A program made the position numbers and the translations under genes. Below the pieces are notes generated by a model. That model was given only the letters and a program-made list of their open reading frames with translations, did no database searches and was not told the DNA's origin. From the NCBI RefSeq assembly GCF_040436345.1, contig NC_133220.1, positions 9,066,664 to 9,130,663 on the forward strand: 64,000 nucleotides of DNA, read 5' to 3'. Shown here one piece after another: positions 24,501 to 33,232 of the stretch (the stretch's first letter is position 1; each line of letters starts with the position of its first letter). This stretch comes from Pagrus major (lineage: Eukaryota > Chordata > Actinopteri > Spariformes > Sparidae).

Positions 24501-25098
24501 TGTTCTCATACATGTGTATCAGTAGGCCCAACCTTCCATATTGTTGTGTAATAACTTTTGGAAATGTCAGAAACATCTAGTATACAATTTGGCAGCTTCC
24601 ACCAACAATTTATCTAAAATTAGCTGCTATATTAGCATGTCAAGCTAAATCAGGCTTTGTTGGCACCATAGATTCAAATGATCTGTTTGGAGTAATGAAG
24701 CTTGAAAATTCATTCTTCATTTTATTAGAATGATCATCATTTAATGTGAAATCTACCATCTTTTCTTTTGTAGGTTCCCTCAGCTCTTTCCACCTCTCAA
24801 ACCTGAGGTGGTCGCTCAGAGGACTGTGGATGCAGTCAGAGCAGACAAGGCCTTCCTCTACCTGCCCTGGACTATGCATGCTCTTGTCATTCTAAAAAGG
24901 TAAAACAAAAATAAAAAAATCTAATTGTAATTTGACATTTCTTGTCTTGTTTTCGTCTGTATAGTTGCTTCATGCTTAACATTCCCTCCCTTGTCTTTCT
25001 GCTCTTTTTTTAGCTTCATGCCACAAGTTGCACTTGAAGAAATCCACAAGTTTACTGGGAGTTATACCTGCATGAACACGTTCAAAGGGAGGACATGA
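16673..25098 (+). CDS. dhrs3: Dehydrogenase/reductase SDR family member 3 (retinal reductase)
   Basis: Six exons join to 909 nt and 302 residues, the length of human DHRS3: 16673-16867, 22223-22366, 22683-22802, 23261-23499, 24774-24899 and 25014-25098. All introns are GT-AG. The start ATG has G at -3 and G at +4. Residues 10-30 form a hydrophobic N-terminal anchor. The Rossmann motif TGGGRGIG is at 44-51, the NNAA motif at 122-125, catalytic Ser175, and the YCTSK active site has Tyr188 and Lys192. The sequence is near-identical to mammalian DHRS3 in long blocks ([20 protein letters not shown], ending [10 protein letters not shown]). DHRS3 reduces all-trans-retinal to retinol with NADPH at ER and lipid-droplet membranes, partners RDH10, and restrains retinoic acid synthesis. 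Intron 1 is 5.4 kb and repeat-rich; the others are 0.1-1.3 kb. Teleosts can carry two dhrs3 paralogues, and I cannot tell which this is. Confidence 0.96.
16991..17020. repeat. (CA)15 microsatellite
   Basis: An uninterrupted CA run in dhrs3 intron 1, about 120 bp after exon 1. Confidence 0.95.
17374..17422. repeat. (TG)n microsatellite
   Basis: A pure TG run of about 24 units in dhrs3 intron 1. Confidence 0.95.
17735..18395 (+). repeat. Diverged direct duplication in dhrs3 intron 1
   Basis: Copy 1 (about 17740-18012) and copy 2 (about 18113-18395) share ordered blocks. CCCAGCTGAATGTTAAGGTG pairs with CCCAGCCGAATGTCAAGTTG. GTTTGGTTCAGACCCCAAC pairs with GTTTGGTACAGACCCTAAC. Offset is about 373 bp. 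The spacer holds a CGCAATCGCAATATCTGTC to CGTATCATGCAGCCC segment that resembles a common teleost repeat. Confidence 0.65.
18400..18665 (-). mobile_element. MITE family B, fragment in dhrs3 intron 1
   Basis: GCACGGCTAACTGAGCTAAC and GCAGCAGTTAGCGGTTAC match the reverse complement of the intact copy at 24177-24467. It also carries the CTGAAGTTAGCATGCTAACC end block shared with 45502-45695. Confidence 0.65.
20315..20334. repeat. (GT)10 microsatellite
   Basis: A short GT run in dhrs3 intron 1. Confidence 0.9.
21452..21540. repeat. (GT)29 microsatellite flanked by CA tracts
   Basis: A (CA)5 tract at 21452-21461, then an uninterrupted GT run at 21469-21526, then TACACACACG. The complementary tracts could fold with the GT run. 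Confidence 0.9.
24177..24467 (+). mobile_element. MITE family B, intact copy in dhrs3 intron 4
   Basis: It begins TTAAAGGTGTGATATGTAAC and ends CTCACATATTGCACCTTTTA, an imperfect inverted terminal repeat of about 20 bp. The interior has a TTAGC/GCTAA-rich palindromic stretch. It is 291 bp and sits about 300 bp before dhrs3 exon 5. Confidence 0.7.
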
Positions 25099-25294
25099 AC
25101 CGGGATTGCGCACAATGTGAGCGCGGCCTCAACAACTCTGAGGTGTTATGAAGGGAATATGGACCTTAAGACATATGGAGGTGGAGGAAGCCCCATGATA
25201 GTGTGAAGACAAACACTTAGGGGACATGCAAGGTGGTTCCTTCTGCAGGTAGAAATAATTTGATAAACTGCAGGACACACCCTGGTCCCATTCG

Positions 25295-25309
25295 TATGTG
25301 TGTGTGTGT

Positions 25310-25358
<49 letters not shown>

Positions 25359-25370
25359 CGCGCATGTGTA
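25295..25370. repeat. Compound (GT)n/(GC)n repeat in the dhrs3 3' UTR
   Basis: GT units are interrupted by TCTG, with GCGCGC blocks towards the 3' end. It lies on the sense strand of the transcript, so the mRNA would carry a long GU/GC tract. Confidence 0.9.
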
Positions 25371-25534
25371 TAGTATGGAGAACTGAATGCCATTCTCACT
25401 TTGAACAGAAGCCATGCATAGGACTGTACCAGTAGTTATTCTGGGAGTTTTTTGTGACACTTGTTTTAGTCTGTTTTTACACTTCTTCTTTTTTTTTTAT
25501 TCTCCTTTTAACGTGTCTTTGAATCAAACCAGAT

Positions 25535-25540
25535 AATAAA
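25535..25540 (+). terminator. dhrs3 poly(A) signal AATAAA
   Basis: A canonical hexamer about 440 nt past the dhrs3 stop codon, followed by a GT-rich stretch (GCCGTGTTTCTTTTGTGC). Confidence 0.7.
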
Positions 25541-25560
25541 ATGGAGTTTTAGAGACGCGC

Positions 25561-26474
25561 CGTGTTTCTTTTGTGCATGATGAAAATAGAAAGAGCGAAC
25601 ACTTGGGAGGCACACGTTGTTTTGTGTCTGGGTTTTGACTCCCATGGCAGCGTGATAACAACTTTTGATTTATTCCAAGCATGAGATCAGTGACTGTGAC
25701 AGACGATGTTGTCAAAACATAAAACACAAGCTTGGGGGGGAATGTGTATAATTGTTTGTTCTCCTGCTGTCAGAAAACGGCGCAGGGGGATGGTGTAATG
25801 CTTCATAAATATACTGAACTCAAAACAAGTCGGTCAGGACCTCCTCTTCACATGTGCACAGTAGTCTAAACCACACTGAGTGAACATGCACAGGCAGAGA
25901 GACTGTTGTATTTATTGAGCCCTGAAAGGACAGAACTCATCTGAGTTTCTAAAAAGGAAAACTTCTGAAAAATAAACTTTTATTGCTCATTATAAAGATA
26001 TCGATGTATCATTTGGTTTTGTTATCTTGGCTCACTTTCATAAAATCTTACAATGTCTGCCTGCTACACGTTTGTGGTAGTAGATCATATAAATGTGACT
26101 TGCATTAGCAAAACCCCAGAGGCTAATATTCCAGGAAAAAATGGGACATTATGGAGCCTCTTTCGTTTTATTGCATATGAGTCTCAGCATGCTCCAGGAC
26201 TTTAGAGCAAAACAGAGGAAAAGAGCTGTATACATTCACAATAAATGAGATTTATTAATGCCAGAGTCAGAGAATTACCTTGTGATTGAGGATATTATTT
26301 AAGAACTAGAAAATAATGTCTTGAAATTGTCAGGAGCCAAGCTTGGTAGCTGAAGTTGGTCCATCCCCATGGGAAATATGCAACTGTAACGACTTCATAC
26401 GAAGAGGAGAAACTGATCTGTGATTTCATCGTATATGAACTGAATAAAACCCTGGAACAGTAAAACTTAGTATA
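25561..26474. other. Intergenic stretch downstream of dhrs3
   Basis: It contains an alternative AATAAA at 25971-25976. No gene or repeat was recognised. Confidence 0.45.
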
Positions 26475-28115
26475 TTAAAGGAATGTTTGAAATTTCAATT
26501 ATTGTGCTTATTTACTTTCTTGCCCAGAGTTGGATGAGAATATTGATATCACTTTCATGTCTGCACAAAACATATTAAACTAAAGCAACCAGCATTTGAG
26601 TTTAACTTAGCTCAGCATTAAAACTTATGAGCAGGAGGAGACAGCTCGTACGGAAGCTCTGAGGGGCAAGTGAGGATTTTTTTTCCTGGTGATCCATTTT
26701 CTAAGTCTGAGTTGTTGTTTTTTTACTTTGTGTCACACAAAACAATTTTTGTCTTGGAAAGAAAAGAACTTGAACTTTTTTTTCTCCTGAAAAAAAATAT
26801 TTTTCCCCCTAATAAAAATTAATTGTCTCCTGAATGATTTTTTTTTATCCTGGAAAAAAAAGTATTTTTCTCCTCAAAAAAAAAATCCCCTAAAAGGAAA
26901 ATTCACTTGGTTTCACATGATTTTTTTTTTCCTGGAATAAAAACTTGATGTCAAACATGATCACGATCTCTCTTGGAAAAAAATAATAATTTGGTTTCAA
27001 ACATAACTTTTTTCTCTCCTGAATTTGTACTTCACTCAGTGTCACATGTTTTTTTTCTGTTGAAATCTTTTTTTTCTCCTGAAATAAAAATTTCCCCTAA
27101 AAGAAGATTCTCTTGGTTTCAAACATGACTTTTTTTCTCTCCTGATTTTTTTTTTAACTTGGTGACACATGATTCTTTTGAAAAATAAAGCTTTTGCTGG
27201 AAAAAAATTCTCCATGATTTTCTTTTCTTCTGAAAAAAAAGAACTTTGTTTCAACATTTTTTTTCTCTCCTGGGTTTTTTTTCCCTGAAAAAGGTTTTTT
27301 TTCTCCTGAAAAGGATTTTTTTTTCTTCTGAAATTTTTTTCTCCTGGAAAAGAAAAAAAGGGTGTTTTTTCCCTGAAGAATAGTTTTTTTTCCCTGAAAA
27401 AATATTTTTTTTTTACAATTTTCTTTTACAATTTTTCAGGGAGAATCGCCCCCCCCCCCCCCGAAAATAGTTTTCTTTTCCTGAATTTTTTTTTTTTTTT
27501 TCTAAAAATTTTTTTTTTTCTCCTGAACATTTTTTTCCTGATCTTTTTTTCTCCTGAAAAAAAATAATTCTCCTGGAAAAAACATTTCTTCTGAAGAAAT
27601 ATTTTCCTGAAAACCAATGTCCTGAAAAGAAATTCTTTCCTGACTTCTTTTTCTCACTTGGTCTCTTTAATTTTTTTACACTTGGTATCACACATGATTC
27701 TCCTGAAAAAAAATTCTCCTGAAACTTTTTTCCCTGAATTTTCTTCTCCTGAATAAAAAAAAAACCTTGAAAAAAATTTCTCCTGAAAAAAAACTTTTTT
27801 TTCACTTGGTCTACATGATGTTTTTGCTTCTGAAAAAAGAAAAAAACTTGGTTTCAACATATTTTTTCTCCTTTTCTTTTTTCCACTTGATATCACACAT
27901 GATTCTCCTTTAAAAAATGTCCTGAAAAAAGGTTTTTTTTCCAGAAAAAAATGTTTTTTTTCCTGAAAAAGGTTGTTTTTTTTTACTTATGACTTGGTCA
28001 TAAGTCCTAAAAAACATCCTACTTTAAAATATCCTGAGAGTGGTATTGATCTCTAACTCCTGGCCAAATTGGTCAAAATAAGCTTATTTCCCAAAATGTT
28101 AAACTATTCCTTTCA
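26475..28115. mobile_element. TIR-bounded element carrying low-complexity array 1
   Basis: The left end starts TTAAAGGAATGTTTGAAAT and continues through GTGCTTATTTACTTTCTTGC and GATATCACTTTCATG. The right end carries GAGAGTGGTATTGATCTC, ATAAGCTTATTTCCC and AACTATTCCTTT. The right end reverse-complemented aligns to the left end over about 80 bp. These ends resemble a common teleost MITE whose interior is normally a few hundred bp. Here the interior is mostly the T/A-tract array at 26671-27990. Confidence 0.6.
26671..27990 (+). repeat. Low-complexity array 1: T-tract / CTCCTG / A-tract repeats
   Basis: There are dozens of degenerate units of the form TTTTTTCTCCTGAAAAAA. A second motif is interspersed about ten times, of the form CTTGGTTTCACACATGATT (for example near 26907, 26991, 27113, 27155, 27690 and 27882). 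A C14 run sits at about 27450-27463. Open frames on the minus strand here (F/K/E-rich) are artefacts of composition. Confidence 0.85.
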
Positions 28116-29699
28116 CTGGAATAGCACCTTAAACACAGCAGGGATGTCTAAAGGTAGACGTCCCCCTCCTGCATAAAAATATCTCTTTCCACTCCATACA
28201 TATTTTTTCGTAGACATAATGTTTTACACATGCTGAAGAGATTGTGTTTATTGAGAAAAGATAAAGAAATCAAGCTTCAAAAGATGTGTTTTATAATCAC
28301 ATCCCTTTCTAAGCCAGGAGCGTTTCTTATAGCTATACATGAAGTTAGCACCTGGCCTTTCTTCCACAGAATTTCTGTGGCTCACACAGTTGACTCACTG
28401 AGGCAGGTTAGACAGACTGTTTGAAGGTTATTGCATTGATTTATATCATACCTTTGGGTAATGGTGCCTCTATTTTGTCTGTTTTACTTTGTCAAGGACT
28501 ACTTGAACTTAGCTTAAAGTTTGCACAATCCCAAACAGACCTGAGACACTTGAGCAAAATGTAATTGTTCTCCTACCTCAGTTACACAACAAGGCAGCTT
28601 AGTCATTAAGCCACTGAAAGACCAGTGTGTACCTGGTTTTCTCCAATAAGAAGTTGTTGCCCTTACTGTCATGTGTGACCTGTACTTTTAGTCAGAGAAT
28701 AGAGAATAGTCAGCTGTGCAGTCCATGAAGGCCACTCTGACAAATAAAGACGAGACCACGAGGGGAGAACCAAACTTTAATGGAAGTGGAATGAAAAGTT
28801 CAGGTTATACTGCTCCACAAAAACACAATACCAGGGACCATGAGCTGCAATAAACTAACTCATAATGCTGGGGAGGGTTTGTGCTCTTTTTCACATCACA
28901 GATGGCAGACAGTGAATCAGAGCTCATTAATGTTTAATGAGATGAGGATAAAATCTGACCACATTGAGGTTTATCACAATGAACGAAGGGCTGTGGTAAA
29001 GATGAAAATGCCACACTCCTTTCCCTTTTTTGACCTATTGTGGAGCCGGTGTTGGACTGTTTTTACACTAACTAAACCACTTTATGATGTCTAGACCGAC
29101 CATGTTTGAATTAGGAGTATATAAAAATACAAATCATCGAGAACTTCATGGTTGGATTTGAAAAACAGTAATTTCAGTTGGAGGAGGATGGCTTTCTCAC
29201 ATGAAACTCTGACCATCAGCCCATAATGTTACTGCAGTGTTGTGCAAGTTCACACTTCACAGGAGTGAGCTCAAAGTTCAGTTCACACAGATTAAAAGGA
29301 ACCAGTTCACGTTCAAAGTTCACAATTTTACATGTTGAACTAAATTCACAGTCCTCATCAGTTGCTCTGATTTCTGGTTTATCACATTTAGTGGCAATTA
29401 ACTCATTACCACTCGACCTTGTTATCTGGGGTCCAAGACATATACTTTATCTAAATATGTCGTACACAACATAGAAGATATCTCTGGAAAGCTGCATGTG
29501 AGTGACTTACTTTTCTTTTTGCCCTGAAGGATTGCGTAGTGCTAACGAGGGCTATCCCTTTGAGCAGTTTTGTAATCCAGCCTTGAAGTGCAGTGTCTTT
29601 TTGGAGACATTGTAAAATAAAACCATAAGGATAAATCCAACACTGAATGTCTTCTGTGATTATTTATGCATTTTAGCTATTGTTGTTAGCATGACTGCC
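28116..29699. other. Intergenic stretch between the two arrays
   Basis: Ordinary-complexity sequence with no gene recognised. A GTTCAGTTCACACAG / CAGTTCACGTTCAAAGTTCA block near 29278-29320 resembles a dispersed fish repeat but was not delimited. Confidence 0.4.
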
Positions 29700-30028
29700 A
29701 TGCTGCATTCACATGCTCCTCGAATGTACCCACTTCATGAGATTGGAAGTAGTTCAGAATGTGGGAGCAACATGGACGCTCAGATCGTTTAAATAAGACA
29801 TTGACAGCTGTTTACAGTATTTGAGTGACAGGGAAGAACAAAAGAAACGGACCACTTAAGCCATGAATTATATTTTACAAACTTGCATGTTACCATCAAC
29901 CCTATAGTTTGCTTTCACCCGCCATGTTTCAGCGCCATATGACGTCAACTTGGCGACTCATGTACCAAAACTTTCCGAGTTGTTGCTCCGACTTGATGGG
30001 GCGTTCATCTTCAGTTGAGCCTGTTGTC
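29700..30028. mobile_element. Candidate TIR element
   Basis: The left part has TGCATTCACATGCTCCTCG and GTGGGAGCAACATGG. The right part has CGAGTTGTTGCTCCGAC and TGATGGGGCGTTCATCTTC. The outer segments resemble both ends of a fish MITE known to me by pattern only, and inverted pairing between them is weak. Confidence 0.35.
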
Positions 30029-30130
30029 CAATCAGAGGAAGAGTAGGGGGGGTCTTTGCAAGAAAAGCAGTGGGATACATAATAACACTACTATGTATGA
30101 AACAATACCCTCTTCCATTTAAAAACAGGA

Positions 30131-30243
30131 ATTATCTGTTTTGTCTGTTTTTAAGTCTCACCTTTCTCTTTCACACCACATAAAGCAGCAGAATAATTGC
30201 TTTCACATTAAATTGATGGTTTAGTAATGTGTTGACTTATCTC
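30131..30243 (+). repeat. Left copy of direct repeat flanking array 2
   Basis: It shares TTTTTAAGTCTCAC, CAGCAGAATAATTGCTTTCA, TTAAATTGATGGTTTA and TAATGTGTTGACTTATC with 33122-33232 in the same orientation. It ends where array 2 begins. Confidence 0.85.
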
Positions 30244-33063
30244 CTGGAAAAAATTCCTAAAAAAAATATTTTTTTTCTCTAGATGGAGATTTCTTTTCCT
30301 GAAGGAAAGAGGGTTTTTTCAGGAAAAAAGAGGATTTTTTTCCTGAAAAAAAATGTTTTTTTTCCTGAAAAGATGAGCTTTTTCCCTGAAAAAAAATGTT
30401 TTTTATCCTGAAAAAAGATTTTTTACCTGAAAAAAGAAGGTTTTTTTCTCCTGAAAGAATGATTTTTTTTCCCCTGAAAAAAATAGTTTTTTCCTGAAAA
30501 AATAGTCTTTTTCCTTAAAAAAATTAGTTTTTTTTCCCGAAAAAAGAGGTTTTTTTCCTGGAAAAAGGAAGGAGGAAATTTTTCCTGAAAAAGGGAGGTT
30601 TTCTCCTGAAAAAATGATTTTTTTTCCTGAAAGAATACTGATAAAAGAGGGTTTTTATCCAGAAATTTTTTTTTTTTCCTGAAAAAAGAGGATTTTTTTT
30701 CCTGAAAAAAGGAGGGTCTTTTTTCTGAAACAAAGAGGGGGTTTTTTTCCGAAAAAAAAAGGTTTTTCTTCCGAAAAAAAAGGTTTTTTTCCTGAAAAAA
30801 GGAGGGTTTTTTTCCTGAAAAAATGAGTTTTTTTCCTGAAAAAATGAGGGGGTTTTTCCTGAAAAAATTTGGGGTTTTTTCGGAAAAAAGAGGATATTTT
30901 TCCTGAAAAGAGGAGGGTTTTTTTCCTGAAAAAAAAAATTACCTGTAAAAAAGAGGGGTTTTTCTCCTGAAAAAAGGAGGTTTTTTCCTGAAAATTAGTT
31001 TTTTTCCTAAAAAAAAAAAGTTTTTTCCTCAAAAAATTTGTTTTTTTCCTGAAAAAAGGAAGGAGGAATGTTTTCCTGGAAAAAGGAAGGAGGAATTTTT
31101 TCCTGGAAAGGGAGGTTTTCTCCTGAAAAAATGAGTTTTTTTTTCCTGAAAAAATACTGATAAAAGAGGGTTTTTATCCAGAAAAAAATTTTTTTACCTT
31201 AAAAAAAAGGTTTTTTTCTGAAAAAAATGAGGTTTTTTTTCCTGAAGGAAAGAGTTTTTTTACCTGAAAAAAGGAGGGTATTTTTTCTGAAACAAAGAGG
31301 GGTTTTCTTCCGAAAAAAAAGTTTTTTTCCTGAAAAAAAATAGGGTTTTTTTCGGAAAAAATATTATTTTTTTCCAGACAAAAGGGTGTTTTTATCCTGA
31401 AAAAAATAATTTTTACCTCAAAAAATAGGGGGTTTTTTTCGGAAAAAAGATGATTTTTTATCCTGAAAAAAAAAAAAAACCTGGAAAAAAGAGTGTTTTT
31501 TTCTCCTGAAAAAAGGAGGTTTTATTCTGAAAAAAGGGAGGTTTTTTCCTGAAAATTAGTTTTTTCCTAAAAAAAAAAAAAAAGTTTTTTCCTCAAAAAA
31601 ATTTGTTTTTTTCCTTAAAAAATTTGTTTTTTTCCTTAAAAAATTTGTTTTTTTCCTTAAAAAATTTGTTTTTTTCCGTAAAAAAGAGTTTTTTTTCCTG
31701 GAAAAAGGAAGGAGGAGTTTTTTCCTGAGAAAATGAGTTTTTTTCCAGAAAAAATACTGATAAAAGAGGGTTTTTATCCAGAAAAAAAATTTTTTACCTT
31801 AAAAAAGAGGGGTTTTTTGGAAAAAAAAGGAGTTTTTTTTCCTGAAAAAAAAAAAAACCTGGAAAAAAGAGTGTTTTTTTCTCCTGAAAAAAGGAGGTTT
31901 TTTTCTGAAAAAAGGGAGTTTTTTTCCTGAAAATTAGTTTTTTTCCTCAAAAAAAATTGTTTTTTTCCTTAAAAAATTAGTTTTTTTCCTTAAAAAATTT
32001 GTTTTTTTCCTGAAAAAAGTGTTTTTTTTCCTGGAGAAATACTGATAAAAGAGGGTTTTTATCCAGAAAAAATTTCAGTTTTAAAAAAAAGAAAAAATAC
32101 TGATAAAAGAGGGTTTTTATCTAGAAAAAATGTCAGTTTTTTTCAGAAAAAAGATGATTTTTTTTTCCTGAAAAAAGGTGTTTTTATCCTGAAAAAAAAA
32201 AAACCTGGAAAAAAGAGTGTTTTTTTCTCCTGAAAAAAGGAGGTTTTATTCTGAAAAAAGGGAGGTTTTTTCCTGAAAATTAGTTTTTTCCTAAAAAAAA
32301 TAAAAGTTTTTTCCTTAAAAAAGAGGTTTTTTTCCTGAAAAAAGAGGTTTTTTTCCTGGAAAAAGGAAGGAGGAGTTTTTTTCCAGAAAAAATACTGATA
32401 AAAGAGGGTTTTTATCCAGAAAAAAAAAAATTTACCTTAAAAAAGAGGGTTTTTTTGGAAAAAAAAGGAGGTTTTTTTCCTGAAAAAAACAGGGTTTTTT
32501 TCGGAAAAAAGATAATTTTTCTCCTGAAAAAAATAATTTTTCTCCTGAAAAAAATAATTTTTACCTCAAAAAAGAGTGTTTTTTTCTCCTGAAAAAAGGA
32601 GGGTTTTTTTCTGAAAAAAGAGGATATTTTTTTCCTGAAGGAAATTGTTTTTTTTCCTGGAAAAAATAGGGGTTTTTTTTCGGAAAAAAGAGGATTTTTT
32701 TTTCGGAAAAAAGAGGATTTTTTTTTCTTAAAAAAGGAGGGTTTTTTTCCTGAAACAAAAAGGGATTTTTTTCCGAAAAAAAAATGGGGATTTTTTTCCG
32801 AAAAAAAATGGGGGTTTTTTTAGAAAAAAAAAGGGGTTTTTTCGAAAAAAAAAAAATGGGTTTTTTTCCGAAAAAAAAGTTTTTTTCCTGGAAAAAAAGG
32901 ATTTTTTAAGGAATTTTTTTAAGAAAGGGAAAAGGGGTTTTTTTCTGAAAAAAAAAAAAAAATCCGAAAAAAAAGTTTTTTTTTCCTGAAAAAAGTTAGG
33001 TTTTTTTTCCTAAAAAGGAGTTCTTTTTCCTGAAAAATCCTGATAAAAGAGGGTTTTTTACCT
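30241..33063 (+). repeat. Low-complexity array 2: phased T-tract / CCTG / A-tract satellite
   Basis: About 2.8 kb of tandem units of roughly 20-25 bp, of the form GAGG-T6/7-CCTG-A6/7 with variants (TCCGAAAA, TCCAGAAA, TCCTTAAA). Higher-order structure is present. A marker AATACTGATAAAAGAGGG recurs near 30634, 31153, 31753, 32038, 32096 and 32391, with a variant near 33036. A block starting CCTGGAAAAAAGAGTG recurs at 31480, 31858 and 32204. Long F/K/E-rich frames on either strand reflect composition and have no other support. Confidence 0.9.
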
Positions 33064-33121
33064 TTTCACTGAATGTACAACACTGGTTACTGCCGTCTAT
33101 AATAAATATATTTTGTAAGAC

Positions 33122-33232
33122 AATCATCTGTCTGCTTTTTAAGTCTCACTGTTCTCTTTTAGGCCACATAAAACAGCAGAATAATTGCTTTCACGTTAAA
33201 TTGATGGTTTATTAATGTGTTGACTTATCATC
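33122..33232 (+). repeat. Right copy of direct repeat flanking array 2
   Basis: A direct match to 30131-30243 at roughly 85-90 percent by eye. Ordinary unique-looking sequence continues after it. Confidence 0.85.

Larger units (their letters stand above)
25099..25560 (+). other. dhrs3 3' UTR
   Basis: It runs from the dhrs3 stop (25096-25098) to a site just past the AATAAA at 25535-25540. It contains a long GT/GC dinucleotide tract at about 25295-25370. A second AATAAA at 25971-25976 could give a longer form. Confidence 0.65.

Noticed and set aside
27042-27896. Minus-strand frames of 63-130 codons in array 1
   Set aside because: Same low-complexity cause. Peptides are runs of K/F/E with no domain.
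30524-32758. Open frames of 60-125 codons rich in F, K, E and S in array 2, on both strands
   Set aside because: They follow from the T-tract/CCTG/A-tract composition. They have no start context, homology or splice support.
26671-33063. CRISPR-like repeat-spacer pattern in the arrays
   Set aside because: Units are degenerate and there are no unique spacers of constant length. The genome is eukaryotic.
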